Assembly (NCBI RefSeq): GCF_965221945.1
Contig: NZ_OZ244925.1
Span: 930,001-994,000 of the forward strand
Direction: 5' to 3'
DNA: 64,000 bases
From: Poriferisodalis sp965221945
Lineage (GTDB): Bacteria > Actinomycetota > Acidimicrobiia > Acidimicrobiales > Poriferisodalaceae
A program made the position numbers and the translations under genes. A model generated the notes under the pieces. That model was not told the DNA's origin. It worked only from the letters and a program-made list of their open reading frames with translations, and made no database searches. Positions 34,352 through 42,736 of the stretch are shown piece after piece; position 1 is the first letter of the stretch, and each line of letters opens with the position of its first letter.

Positions 34352-35122
34352 ATGAGTGATGAGCGCGTGATGCACCTGGGTGTGACCGCCGCCGATCTCG
34401 GCGGGGCCTCGCTCGCCATCGTGCCGGGCGACCCTGCCCGGGTGGCAAGGATCGCCGAGACGATGGCCGAGCCGACCCACTTGGCCTCGACCCGGGAGTT
34501 CACGAGCTATCGAGCGTCGATCGACGGCCAGCCAGTGGTGGTCTGCTCGACCGGCGTCGGCGGGCCGTCGACCTCGGTCGCCGTCGAGGAACTGGCCCAG
34601 CTCGGCGTGCGGACGTTCCTGCGGGTCGGCACCACCGGGTCGATCCAGCCTGATCTGCGCATCGGTGACCTGGTCATCACCCAGGCCGCGGTCCGCCTCG
34701 ACGGGGCGAGCCGGCACTTCGCCCCGGTGGAGTATCCGGCGGCCTCCTCCTTCGAGTGCACCCGGGCCCTGGTCGATGCCGCGGTCGCCCTCGACGCTCC
34801 CCACCGGGTCGGGATCACAGCGTCGAGCGACACGTTCTACCCTGGCCAGGAGCGCTACGACACCGTGGCCGGCGATGTCGTCGGTTGGCTGCGGGGGAGC
34901 CTGGCCGAGTGGCGTCGCATCGGCGTGCTCAACTACGAGATGGAGTCGGCAACGCTGTTCACGATGTGCGCGGCCAACGGCTGGCGGGCCGGGTGCGTCG
35001 CCGGGGTAATCGCTCAGCGGACCGAGTCCGAAGCCGTTGTCGACGAGGCCCGCATCGCAGCCACCGAGGAGCAGGCGGTCGGGGTAGTCGTCGAGGCGGC
35101 CCGGCGCCTGCTCGCCTCCTGA
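34352..35122 (+). CDS. udp: Uridine phosphorylase
   Basis: A 256 aa nucleoside phosphorylase of the PNP_UDP family, cleaving uridine with phosphate to uracil and ribose 1-phosphate. Motifs: LAIVPGDPARVARIAETM (phosphate Gly-Asp-Pro), VVVCSTGVGGPSTSVAVEEL, FLRVGTTGSIQPDLRIGDLVI and NYEMESATLF, which carries the ribose-binding Met-Glu-Ser. The FxxGQERYDT segment resembles the uracil pocket of UdP rather than a purine enzyme. It stands alone with its own promoter. Confidence 0.9.
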   Translation: MSDERVMHLGVTAADLGGASLAIVPGDPARVARIAETMAEPTHLASTREFTSYRASIDGQPVVVCSTGVGGPSTSVAVEELAQLGVRTFLRVGTTGSIQPDLRIGDLVITQAAVRLDGASRHFAPVEYPAASSFECTRALVDAAVALDAPHRVGITASSDTFYPGQERYDTVAGDVVGWLRGSLAEWRRIGVLNYEMESATLFTMCAANGWRAGCVAGVIAQRTESEAVVDEARIAATEEQAVGVVVEAARRLLAS

Positions 35123-35238
35123 ATTAAAGCGGGGCCCTCAGCCGCCGAGGTGGTCGGCCAACTCCCCGCAGTCGGCGACGACGAACTGGAGTGGTTCGCC
35201 GGCGAACAGCCGACGGCAGTTGCCGGTCACTGGGTTGT

Positions 35239-35778
35239 TCAGATGTCGACGAGGGTTCGAAGCTTCGAGCGCTCTGTGTCGTCGAGGTGGGCCCGGTGAT
35301 GGCGAAGTTCGAGGCAGGCGTTGATGGCCGCTCGGATGTGATCATCAGTTGCGTTGTCGAGGGTCGCGGCGAGGTGTTCTCGAAGCCAGGTCTCGACTTC
35401 GTCGCTGCGCCAGAGCCGGTAGCGGCCGCGGGGGTCGGTGACGGGGGGTGGGAATCCGCCGGGTCCACGCTCGCCGGTGATGAGGAGTCGCACGCTCTCG
35501 CGGGTTCGCCCGGTGCGGGCTGCGATGTCGGCCATGGACACCAGTCCGGCATCTGCAAGTCGAGTCACGGTGATGCCCGCGATGCACTCGAGTTCGGCGA
35601 CCGCAGTCAGCACGGCGTATTGGAAGGTGTCGGCCTCGCGGTCGAAGTCGGCGAACTGGATGCCGTCGGCTCGGCCGATCAGGGCGTCATCGCAGCCAGC
35701 CTCGTATACGTCGTCGATCAATTCGTCTGATTGGAGGTCGGGGCCGTCGACGATCAGGGTGAAGGTGTGGGTGGTCAT
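35239..35778 (-). CDS. Helix-turn-helix protein, second gene of a toxin-antitoxin-like pair
   Basis: A 179 aa protein. The N-terminal half (LIVDGPDLQSDELIDDVYEAG) looks like a small alpha-beta domain; the middle VSMADIAARTGRTRESVRLLI is a helix-turn-helix followed by a wing-like FPPPVTDPRGRYRLWRSDEVETWL. It starts 2 bp after an 82 aa gene on the same strand, and the pair has a palindrome over its promoter. I have seen this pairing in other actinobacteria without a described function. Antitoxin/autoregulator is the natural guess. ATG 35778 is chosen over an upstream in-frame ATG because it begins the domain. Confidence 0.6.
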   Translation of the reverse strand: MTTHTFTLIVDGPDLQSDELIDDVYEAGCDDALIGRADGIQFADFDREADTFQYAVLTAVAELECIAGITVTRLADAGLVSMADIAARTGRTRESVRLLITGERGPGGFPPPVTDPRGRYRLWRSDEVETWLREHLAATLDNATDDHIRAAINACLELRHHRAHLDDTERSKLRTLVDI

Positions 35779-35780
35779 GG

Positions 35781-36029
35781 TCAGGTGTCGCTGTCTCGTT
35801 CGGAAATGTGGATGCATCGGTCCAGTGCTCGCCTGAGCTGGCGGGCGTGGTTGTCGGGGCTGCGTGGTGTCGACCAGATGGAGACCTGGCAGCCTGATCG
35901 GCTGGAATCGGCGCAGCGAGCTACACCCCAGCGGTGCCCCGATGCTGTCGGTGCGATGGTCCAGCCTGCGGCTTCGAGTTCGGCCAATGCGGCTTCGATC
36001 GCCTTCTTCGGGTGCCGCGCCCTCGGCAT
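35781..36029 (-). CDS. Small HicA-like basic protein, first gene of a toxin-antitoxin-like pair
   Basis: An 82 aa protein, rich in Arg and Lys near the N-terminus (MPRARHPKKAIEAALAELEAAGW), then ASGHRWGVARC. The order helix, AGW, S/G-H-x-WG recalls HicA mRNA interferases with their catalytic His. The match is short, so the call is tentative. The ATG at 36029 is 6 nt from a TATGGT hexamer and a CATAC-GTT-GTATG palindrome overlaps that hexamer. Confidence 0.55.
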   Translation of the reverse strand: MPRARHPKKAIEAALAELEAAGWTIAPTASGHRWGVARCADSSRSGCQVSIWSTPRSPDNHARQLRRALDRCIHISERDSDT

Positions 36030-36035
36030 GTTGAC

Positions 36036-36050
36036 ACCATACAACGTATG
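36036..36050 (-). promoter_or_regulatory. -10 hexamer overlapped by a palindromic operator
   Basis: On the minus strand TATGGT (36041-36036) precedes the ATG at 36029 by 6 nt. The palindrome CATAC-GTT-GTATG (36050-36038) covers its upstream half, so a bound repressor would block the promoter. This is the layout expected of an autoregulated toxin-antitoxin operon. Confidence 0.5.
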
Positions 36051-36080
36051 TTGGATCGCGTCAACGGCGTTGGCAGCGTG

Positions 36081-37070
36081 TCAGAAGCCGAGGATTTTGT
36101 CGGCGACTACGTACTGGAGCGGCTCGCCGGCGAGCAGGCGGCGGCAGTTGTCGGCGATGAGGTCGAAGCGGCGCTGGTCGATGTCGGGGCCGACCATCGC
36201 CACGTGCGGTGTGATCAGCACATTGGGCAGCGTCCAGATCCGGTGGTCCGGCCGCAGCGGTTCCTGGTCGAAGACGTCGAGGCCCGCGCCCGCGAGCTGG
36301 CCGGCTTCCAGTGCGTCGACGAGATCGCCGAGCACGACGGTCATGCCGCGGCCGATGTTGATGAACACGGCCGTGGGCTTCATCAGCGCGAACTGTCGAC
36401 GACCCAGCATCCCCTCGCTGTCGGGTGTATGGGGAACCGTCATCACGACTGCGTCGGCCAGCGGAAGCTGAGCTTCGAGGTTGTCGGTGCCGAACACGGC
36501 GTCGATCGCCCCGCCCGATGTGGTCTCGGGGCGGGCGTCGACGGCCACGATTCTCGGCCCCCATGGCTGCAGGTAGCGGGCTGCCTGGTGGGCGACACCT
36601 CCGGCGCCAATAAACAGCACGGTCGAGTGTGCGAGGTGCAGGACCGGGGCAACTCCACGTCGATACTCCCGGTTGCGCTGGTCGTGTGCGTAGTGCGGCA
36701 ACCCTCGGGCGAGGGCGAGCAGGAACGCCATCACGTGGGTGGCGATGTGGTCGTTGTACACGCCGCGCATATTGGTGACGATCACGGGATGGGCGGCGAG
36801 CTCGGGGGTGAAATAGCCGAGTGGCGGGTTCGCCATCGGGGCCTGAAGCCAGCGAAGCTGCGGCGCGTGCCAGCCCTTCGGCAGAACGCCGTACGCGGCG
36901 TCGGCATCGCTGAGCTGCTTGAGAATCTCCTCGTCGGTCACGGCGATGACCACTTCGAGATCCTCGAACTCGGCGCGGAGCTCGGCCGCCCACCTCTCGA
37001 GCACCTCGGCGTGCGGGATCGCCGGCGCCGAGGGCTGCGCCATCAACATGAACTTGGCGGTCGAACTCAT
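36081..37070 (-). CDS. D-isomer 2-hydroxyacid dehydrogenase
   Basis: A 329 aa NAD(P)-dependent dehydrogenase. Rossmann motif VLFIGAGGVAHQAARYL (Gly-x-Gly-x2-x, with Ala-Gly-Gly-Val), catalytic Arg in NIGRGMTVVLGDL, Glu in DVFDQEPL and His in LITPHVAMVG. It reduces a 2-oxo acid or oxidises the D-2-hydroxy acid; specificity is not readable. It lies 51 bp downstream of no coding partner on its own strand and next to the HicA-like pair. Confidence 0.88.
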   Translation of the reverse strand: MSSTAKFMLMAQPSAPAIPHAEVLERWAAELRAEFEDLEVVIAVTDEEILKQLSDADAAYGVLPKGWHAPQLRWLQAPMANPPLGYFTPELAAHPVIVTNMRGVYNDHIATHVMAFLLALARGLPHYAHDQRNREYRRGVAPVLHLAHSTVLFIGAGGVAHQAARYLQPWGPRIVAVDARPETTSGGAIDAVFGTDNLEAQLPLADAVVMTVPHTPDSEGMLGRRQFALMKPTAVFINIGRGMTVVLGDLVDALEAGQLAGAGLDVFDQEPLRPDHRIWTLPNVLITPHVAMVGPDIDQRRFDLIADNCRRLLAGEPLQYVVADKILGF

Positions 37071-37114
37071 ATCGGGCGTCGCTCTGCGCAGGTGGGTGCG
37101 TTGTGGGATGGGGA

Positions 37115-37780
37115 TTAGAAGACGGGGAAGACGGCGGTGTCGCTTGAGCGTTCTGCTCGGGTCAGGGCGTAGAGGATGTTCCAGTCGCCGTTGCGGTTTC
37201 GGGCGATGTCGATGCAGATCTCGATGACGATGGCTGGGCCGAGCGGGTCGGTGGTCGGGCGGGTCTGGCCGGTGCTGACGGCGAGGTCGTCGAGATGGAG
37301 GAGCACCTCGATCAATCGGGTGCGGCAGAAGTCGTCGAGGGTGAGCAGGCGGCCCCCCAGTGCGGCGACGAGACGGCCAGCGGGTTCATCAGCCAGTCGT
37401 GTGTCCAGGTCGGCGACCAGTTGGCGGCACTTGTCCACGGTGGCTTGGTGACCGATGGCCGATTCGGCGGCGGAGACATCCTTGATCTGGTCGTGGACGG
37501 GGGAGTCGACCGCGGCGTGAAAGTAGGTGACCGCGGTGAGGAGGTCGCCGTCGGGGCGCCGGTCGGGTGGGGTGCGGTCGAGGTAGGCGATGGTGGCGCC
37601 GGCGGCGCGTACCAGGTGGGCGCAGAGTGCTCCGACCGTCATGCCTTCGAGGGCCGAGGGCTGGTCCCATCGCTCGGCTGTGGCTGGGGTGTCGATGAGT
37701 TCGGCCGACTTGGTGACGGCTTCGACGACGAGGGCACGGACGCGGGCTGAGTCGATCGACAGGTTGGTGGCAGGCGTCAT
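37115..37780 (-). CDS. DinB/maleylpyruvate-isomerase N-terminal domain protein (TIGR03083-like)
   Basis: A 221 aa helical-bundle protein. MTVGALCAHLVRAAGATIAYLD provides the first metal His, and DFCRTRLIEVLLHLDDLAVS the later H-x-D typical of the DinB/MDMPI fold. Members in actinobacteria include mycothiol-dependent isomerases and mycothiol S-transferases, but most are uncharacterised. The ATG at 37780 overlaps by 4 bp the stop of the upstream monooxygenase, so the two are coupled and may act on the same compound. Confidence 0.75.
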   Translation of the reverse strand: MTPATNLSIDSARVRALVVEAVTKSAELIDTPATAERWDQPSALEGMTVGALCAHLVRAAGATIAYLDRTPPDRRPDGDLLTAVTYFHAAVDSPVHDQIKDVSAAESAIGHQATVDKCRQLVADLDTRLADEPAGRLVAALGGRLLTLDDFCRTRLIEVLLHLDDLAVSTGQTRPTTDPLGPAIVIEICIDIARNRNGDWNILYALTRAERSSDTAVFPVF

Positions 37781-39153
37781 GGGCTGATCTCGTTTCGTTT
37801 CAGGCGGGGGTAGGTGGGGTGCAGATGGCGTTGGCCGGCGCCGAAGAAGTTCTCCCGGAAGGTCGTGCCCTCGTAGCTGGTGCGGAATCGACCACGCCGT
37901 TGGAGCTCGGGCACCAGCGAGTCGACCACTTGGGTGAACCCCCACGGGACAGGAGCCGTCGTCACGTTGAACCCGTCGACACCGGTGGTCTCCATGAATG
38001 CCTCCATCTGATCGGCAACGGTGGCCGGTGAACCCACAAACCCCAGCCCGCCGGCAGTCTCCGAAAGACGTCGGGCGACATCGCCGACGGTCCAGGTCTT
38101 GTCGGGATCTTCCAGTTTCCAGCGCTCGACCTGGGTGCGGATCGCATTCGCTTCGATGTCGTCGATCGGCGTGTCCGGCGGGTGACCGCCCAAGTCGATG
38201 CCCGTCCAGCCACCGTAGAGAGCGAGGTAGCCGTCGACGGAGAACAAACGTGACCACTCGTCGCGCATCGCCCGGGCTTGCGCATCGGTCTCGGCGACCA
38301 CCACCCGCGCCACTTGCAGGGCCCTGATCTGCTCGGGATCGCGGCCGGCTGCCACGGCATGCTCGCGCAGCGATGCCACAACAGCGGCACCCCGGTCGTT
38401 GCCGGGCACAGACATGAACACGACCTCTCCCGTGTTGGCCGCGAACTCGACACCGCGCGCCGAGTTTCCCGCCTGATACAGCACTGGCGTGCGCTGAGGG
38501 GAGGGCTCGACCATGTGGGGGCCCTCGACCGTGAACCACTCACCGGAATGGTTGATCTCGTGCACCTTGGCCGGGTCGGTGAACGTGTCGGCCTCGGCAT
38601 CGAGGACGATCGCGCCGTCTTCCCAGCTGCGTTCCCACAGCTTCAGGCAGACATCGACGTACTCGTCGGCCCGGTCGTAACGAGCGTCGTGGGGCAGGAT
38701 CTCGCCGAGTCCTTGACGTTCGGCATCGGACAGGTACGAGGTCACGATGTTCCAGCCGACACGGCCATCCGTGAGGTGGTCGAGAGTCGAGAACAGCCGG
38801 GCCGTGTGGTACGGAGCGTGGTGGCTGGTCGACATGGTCACTGCGAAACCGAGGTGCTCGGTGCACGCCGCCAGCGCAGGGATCAGCAGGGTGGGGTCGA
38901 TGCCGGGAATCTGGACTGCACCGCGCAAGCCAGCCTCGCGACTCGCCCCGTAGACATCGTAGGTGCCCAACACGTCTGCGAAGAAGATCCCGTCGAAGCA
39001 GCCCCTCTCCAGGGTGCGCACGAGTTGCTGCCACCAGCGGAGCGTCCGGTACCCCCACGACGTCTCGTCGGCAGGGTGTTTCCACATCCCCTTGATCTGA
39101 TGATTAGGAGATGCCTGGATGAATGCGCTCAGATGCATCTCGCCGCCGCTCAT
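37777..39153 (-). CDS. NtaA/SnaA/DszA-family flavin monooxygenase
   Basis: A 458 aa luciferase-fold enzyme of the group that includes nitrilotriacetate and dibenzothiophene-sulfone monooxygenases. Characteristic blocks are LERGCFDGIFFADVLG, TMSTSHHAPYHTARLFSTLDHL, GRVGWNIVTSYL and PVLYQAGNSARGVEFAA. It uses reduced FMN from a separate reductase not found here. Coupled by 4 bp overlap to the DinB-like gene. The start at 39153 (MSGGEMHLSAFIQ) is uncertain; an internal ATG five codons later has a GGCGGCGAG just upstream. Confidence 0.88.
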   Translation of the reverse strand: MSGGEMHLSAFIQASPNHQIKGMWKHPADETSWGYRTLRWWQQLVRTLERGCFDGIFFADVLGTYDVYGASREAGLRGAVQIPGIDPTLLIPALAACTEHLGFAVTMSTSHHAPYHTARLFSTLDHLTDGRVGWNIVTSYLSDAERQGLGEILPHDARYDRADEYVDVCLKLWERSWEDGAIVLDAEADTFTDPAKVHEINHSGEWFTVEGPHMVEPSPQRTPVLYQAGNSARGVEFAANTGEVVFMSVPGNDRGAAVVASLREHAVAAGRDPEQIRALQVARVVVAETDAQARAMRDEWSRLFSVDGYLALYGGWTGIDLGGHPPDTPIDDIEANAIRTQVERWKLEDPDKTWTVGDVARRLSETAGGLGFVGSPATVADQMEAFMETTGVDGFNVTTAPVPWGFTQVVDSLVPELQRRGRFRTSYEGTTFRENFFGAGQRHLHPTYPRLKRNEISP

Positions 39154-39246
39154 CGGTCTAGGCGATCACGAGCCGGACGTATTCGCCCAGCCGGCTGTTC
39201 AGCTTCGTGATTCCCACCAACCTCATACCAGTAAAAGTAGCTACCT

Positions 39247-39393
39247 ATGGCTCATTTGCCGACGGACTCTGTCGCGGTGCCGCTCGGGTTGGAGCTTGTC
39301 GACCGCTCGTGGCTGGCCGAGGCGGCAGGGCAACTGCCCGGGGCGCTCATGGACGCCATCGACGAAGGCCTCCGGGCTGTTCTCAGCCTCTGA
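39247..39393 (+). pseudogene. MazF/PemK-like C-terminal fragment
   Basis: A 48 aa ORF with LPTDSVAVPLGLELVDRSWL and ending GALMDAIDEGLRAVLSL. This matches the last third of MazF-type toxins (a strand, VDRxRL, then the final helix with LRxVLxL), but the catalytic N-terminal two-thirds are missing and the upstream sequence does not encode them. Most likely a remnant of a toxin gene beside the HicA-HicB pair. Confidence 0.4.
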
Positions 39394-39432
39394 GGATTCA
39401 CGGCGTTCTGCTGACGAATCCCTTTGCGTTGC

Positions 39433-39454
39433 TTGTCTGGGGTGTCGTAGACAA
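39433..39454. promoter_or_regulatory. Inverted repeat before the hicA-like gene
   Basis: TTGTCT and AGACAA separated by 10 nt, just upstream of the GTG at 39460. A candidate operator for the toxin-antitoxin pair; arms are only 6 bp. Confidence 0.3.
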
Positions 39455-39459
39455 CTACG

Positions 39460-39681
39460 GTGCCAAAACGAACGGAGTTGGTGCGTCGAATCCGGCGGCT
39501 CGCCGATGCCCATGGCTGCACAGCCGTCATCCTGCGCCAGGGCAAGCATGACATCTGGGAGTGTGCCGGCTTTCGGTTCCCGATCCCGAGGCACCGAGTG
39601 ATTGCAGATGGAACCGCACGGACGATTCTCGGCAAGCTGGAGGCGCACCTCGAGCGAGTGGCGCAGGGAGAGAACTCGTGA
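39460..39681 (+). CDS. hicA: HicA-type mRNA interferase toxin
   Basis: A 73 aa protein. The double-stranded-RNA-binding-like fold is signalled by LVRRIRRLADAHGC, the catalytic His in RQGKHDIWEC, and the basic FPIPRHRVIADGTARTILGKLE. By family it cleaves mRNA and is neutralised by HicB. GTG start. The stop overlaps the hicB-like GTG by 4 bp (GTGA). Confidence 0.75.
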   Translation: MPKRTELVRRIRRLADAHGCTAVILRQGKHDIWECAGFRFPIPRHRVIADGTARTILGKLEAHLERVAQGENS

Positions 39682-39914
39682 GCGCACCCTATAGAGCCGT
39701 TGCAGAACGAAACGGGGATTGGTGGGAGATCGAGATCACCTCTGGTCTGCCTCCCAACATGCTGGGCGTCAGCCAGACGCGCCGCAGGAGCGATGTTGAG
39801 CGTGTTGCGCGAACGGTGGTCGCCGAGCTGCTCGACATCGAGCCCGACGGCATCGAGATCGATATCGACGTCAGGCAGGCGTCCGAGCGCGGTCCGACGG
39901 CGTCAATTTGCTAG
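39678..39914 (+). CDS. hicB: HicB-like antitoxin
   Basis: A 78 aa protein beginning SAPYRAVAERNGDWWEIEI, the partially degraded RNase-H-like strand pattern of HicB, then GVSQTRRRSDVERVARTVVAELLD. No DNA-binding tail is present, so repression may need HicA or be absent. The GTG at 39678 overlaps the hicA stop. Its last 12 bp overlap the convergent molybdopterin oxidoreductase gene. Confidence 0.7.
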   Translation: MSAPYRAVAERNGDWWEIEITSGLPPNMLGVSQTRRRSDVERVARTVVAELLDIEPDGIEIDIDVRQASERGPTASIC

Positions 39915-41921
39915 TTCGAGCGTGACCCGCGTGGCGTGCACTGCGCTGCAGCCCTCGATGTCGGACGATATGGCCTCGTGGAGGACATTGACGTTGCACC
40001 CGCTGGGTTCCAGCTTGGGCCAACGTCCCTTGTAGCTGATGAGAACGCCACGAGGTGCAGCGTTCTCCACGTTTGCCTCGACCTCGAGTTGGCCTGCGCT
40101 GTTGCGCATTCGGACCTGGTCGCCGTGGGCGATGCCGAGATCGGCCGCGTCTGCAGGGTGGATCGTGACGGTTGCAGGACCAGCTCGCCGGCCAATGGTG
40201 CGGTCGTTGGCGTGGGAGTCGTTGAGCCGCCACTGTGAGGCAGGCGACAGCAGCCGGAAGATCCCGTCGGCTTCACGGGCGTCAGCCGTTGGGACCGGAG
40301 CCCGCCCCAAACCGGCCGCCGTTGCAGCGTCAGATGCGATCTCGATTCGACCCGACGGGGTGCGGAATCGTCGGTCGGCGAAGAAATCGACTGGCTCACG
40401 GCCCAGGTACACGTGGCCTCGCTCTGCCAGCTCGGCAAAGGAGAGGCCGAGGTCGAGTTGGTCGAGGAGCCGCTGGATCAACACGTCGTCGGTCTCGTGG
40501 AGCTCTGGCTCGTCAAGGCCCATCGCCCCAGCGAGCCGGCGGAAGATCTCTTGATTCGACAGCGCCTCGCCGATTGGCTCTCGGACTTTTTGCTGCGCTC
40601 CCACGATCGGTGACATATAGCTGAACGTGAGGTCGTCGAATTCCAGGAAGCTCGCGGCGGGGAGCACGATGTCGGCATAGTCGACCGTGTCTGTCGCAAA
40701 GCAGTCCGCGACGACGGTGAACAGGTCCTCACGGCACAGTGCCGAGCGGAGCCTGTCCTGCTCGGCAGCCGAGGCGACCGGGTTCGTGTTCCAGCTGAAC
40801 AACGCCCCGAATCGTTCGGGGTTCTCGAGCTTGGCTGCAAGGCCGATGTGGTTGACCTTGGGAGCGCCGTTTTGGGCCAGTGACGTGCCGGACAGCTCGT
40901 CGAAGTCCGCGCCCAGCATGGCCGCCGCAACATTGAGGTAGCTGATTCCTGCGCCGGGCTTGCCGATGTTGCCAGTCAGCGCCGGCAGCAAGCCGACGGC
41001 ACGCATGACATTTGCGCCCGTGGGCTGACGTTGGAGTCCTTGACCGGCCCACAGAAGCGCCGGCCCGGCCGCATAGAGCCGCGCAGCCTGCCTGATGTCA
41101 CCAGCCGGGACACCCGTTTGTTCCTCACCCCATTCCGGCGTGCACGTCTCGATGGCGGGGAGCACTTCGGCGACGCCTTGGACATGGTCAGCGATGAACT
41201 CGGTGTCGAAGGCCGCCATGGCGCCGAGTTCGTGCGCTATGGAAAACGCCAGCGCGGCGTCGGTGCCGGGGTACGGCTGGAGGTGAAGATCGGCCCGAGC
41301 CGCGGTGGCCGTGCGTATCGGATCCACGACGATGACGGACCCGTCGAAGTCTCCCAGCCAGTTCTTGTCCATGTGCGGGGCGCTGTGAGAGGGGTTGGCG
41401 CCCCACACGAGAATGCACGATGAATCGGCCGCGGTGCGCGGGTCGAATCCCGCAACGGACGTGCCGAACATGTACGTCCACGCGATATGTCCGGCCAGAT
41501 TGCAGATCGAATCCGGCTCTACTTCGGTCGCGCCCAAGCGGTGAAAGAACCGCAGCGGGAACATGAACGCCAGCATCGACATCGTTCCCGAGTAGTGGGT
41601 GTGGAGCACGGCCGCGGGGCCGCGCTCGTCGACGACCTGCTGCGTGCGTTCCGCGGTCTCGGCCAGGGCGTCTTCCCAGCTGATGGGTGCGAATGCGCCT
41701 TCGCCCTTCGGGCCGACCCGGCGGAGCGGAGTGGCGAGGCGGGCCTCGGGGTCCTGCCACACGCCGTTGTAGGCCGTTGCACACTTCGCGCACAGCGTTC
41801 CTCGGCTGACTGGATGATCGGGATCGCCTTGGACGATGACCCGACCGCCCTTGCCGGAGCGCACCACGATCCCGCAGTTGTCGTAGCAGTCACGTGGGCA
41901 GTTCGTCCGCATTGGCGTCAC
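39903..41921 (-). CDS. Molybdopterin oxidoreductase (formate dehydrogenase/DMSO reductase family)
   Basis: A 672 aa protein of the Mo-bisMGD family. An N-terminal [4Fe-4S] site (CPRDCYDNC with the fourth Cys in GTLCAKC) is followed by PISWEDALAE, VWGANPSHSAPH, and the C-terminal MGD-binding domain (FRLLSPASQWRLNDSH, IHPADAADLGIAHGDQVRM). Soluble, with no twin-arginine signal, so cytoplasmic. No electron-transfer subunit is adjacent. It belongs to the thiosulfate-reductase/anaerobic-dehydrogenase-like branch of unknown substrate. GTG 41921 follows AGGAG with 8 nt spacing, which picks it over GTG 41939 and ATG 41912. Confidence 0.85.
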   Translation of the reverse strand: MTPMRTNCPRDCYDNCGIVVRSGKGGRVIVQGDPDHPVSRGTLCAKCATAYNGVWQDPEARLATPLRRVGPKGEGAFAPISWEDALAETAERTQQVVDERGPAAVLHTHYSGTMSMLAFMFPLRFFHRLGATEVEPDSICNLAGHIAWTYMFGTSVAGFDPRTAADSSCILVWGANPSHSAPHMDKNWLGDFDGSVIVVDPIRTATAARADLHLQPYPGTDAALAFSIAHELGAMAAFDTEFIADHVQGVAEVLPAIETCTPEWGEEQTGVPAGDIRQAARLYAAGPALLWAGQGLQRQPTGANVMRAVGLLPALTGNIGKPGAGISYLNVAAAMLGADFDELSGTSLAQNGAPKVNHIGLAAKLENPERFGALFSWNTNPVASAAEQDRLRSALCREDLFTVVADCFATDTVDYADIVLPAASFLEFDDLTFSYMSPIVGAQQKVREPIGEALSNQEIFRRLAGAMGLDEPELHETDDVLIQRLLDQLDLGLSFAELAERGHVYLGREPVDFFADRRFRTPSGRIEIASDAATAAGLGRAPVPTADAREADGIFRLLSPASQWRLNDSHANDRTIGRRAGPATVTIHPADAADLGIAHGDQVRMRNSAGQLEVEANVENAAPRGVLISYKGRWPKLEPSGCNVNVLHEAISSDIEGCSAVHATRVTLELAN

Positions 41922-41982
41922 GATCTGGTCTCCTGGCACACCTCGACCCCGGCGGATCTGGTGGTAGGACTGGAATTGAAGC

Positions 41983-42399
41983 TTAGGCCCAGCCGAGTTG
42001 TTGCAGGGCGACGCCGGAGTGCCAGATCTTGGTCATGTGGGCGATCTTGTCGCCCTCGAACCGCATGTCGTACACGTAGTCCGAGCTGGCTGCCTTCCCG
42101 GTCGGCGGAACCGGACCGCCGTCGCCCGTGTGGGTGCCGTTGAACACCGCATAGGCCAGGACGCTGCCCCGCTCCTCGTCGGTCGCGAACGACTTCAGGT
42201 CGTACGAGCCGTCTTCGAGAATCGTCAGGATGCCCTTCATCCACTCGGTGTAGGAGCGGAGGTCGGTGAGGTCGCCGATCGCTTCGGACTGTGCGGAGAA
42301 CGTCGCATCGTCGGTGCAGTACTGGGAGCACCCATCCCAGCCTTGTCCGCTCTCGCACGCGTCGAAGAATGCGGCGGCTGTTTCGTTCATCTGTCCCAT
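41983..42399 (-). CDS. SnoaL/NTF2-like protein
   Basis: A 138 aa cone-fold protein: FFDACESGQGWDGCSQYCTDDATF, YTEWMKGIL and the strand VYDMRFEGDKIAHMTKIWHSG are typical of SnoaL-like polyketide-cyclase or ester-cyclase relatives. Many are enzymes, others small-molecule binders. ATG 42399 has AGGGAG 7 nt upstream. It ends 61 bp before the molybdopterin oxidoreductase on the same strand, so the two may be cotranscribed. Confidence 0.75.
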   Translation of the reverse strand: MGQMNETAAAFFDACESGQGWDGCSQYCTDDATFSAQSEAIGDLTDLRSYTEWMKGILTILEDGSYDLKSFATDEERGSVLAYAVFNGTHTGDGGPVPPTGKAASSDYVYDMRFEGDKIAHMTKIWHSGVALQQLGWA

Positions 42400-42544
42400 G
42401 GCATGGCTCCCTGTGTTGAGTCGCTGACTCATTCCTTGCTCAGATTACGACCGTCGTCGCCCTGTTCTGGACAGCACGGACCAAGCTGAGCGCAGCCGCC
42501 TCAGCGGTTGATTCGTCCTACCCGGCGATATCGCAGGCACCGAG

Positions 42545-42550
42545 TACCTT
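42545..42550 (+). promoter_or_regulatory. -10 hexamer of a leaderless promoter
   Basis: TACCTT precedes the ATG at 42557 by 6 nt. This supports the small downstream ORF as a real gene. Confidence 0.4.
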
Positions 42551-42556
42551 GGGCTC

Positions 42557-42736
42557 ATGACCCGACGGGTGTGGACGGCAGCTGAGCTGGAGGCGATGGA
42601 CTCGTCTCAGGTCGACGCCATCTTTGAAGACAGCATCATCTGGGACATTGACGACGCCCCACAAGACCTGTTGGCCCGGTCCCGAGAGCGGATCATGCGT
42701 CGGATCGAAGAAGCAGAGTCGACACAACAGACTTGA
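42557..42736 (+). CDS. Small acidic protein, first of a coupled pair
   Basis: A 59 aa ORF: MTRRVWTAAELEAMDSSQVD, then FEDSIIWDIDDAPQDLL and a charged C-terminal helix RSRERIMRRIEEAES. Mostly helical by pattern. It has a leaderless promoter and its stop overlaps the next start (TTGA). I recognise no family; antitoxin-like size and coupling are the only hints. Confidence 0.5.
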   Translation: MTRRVWTAAELEAMDSSQVDAIFEDSIIWDIDDAPQDLLARSRERIMRRIEEAESTQQT

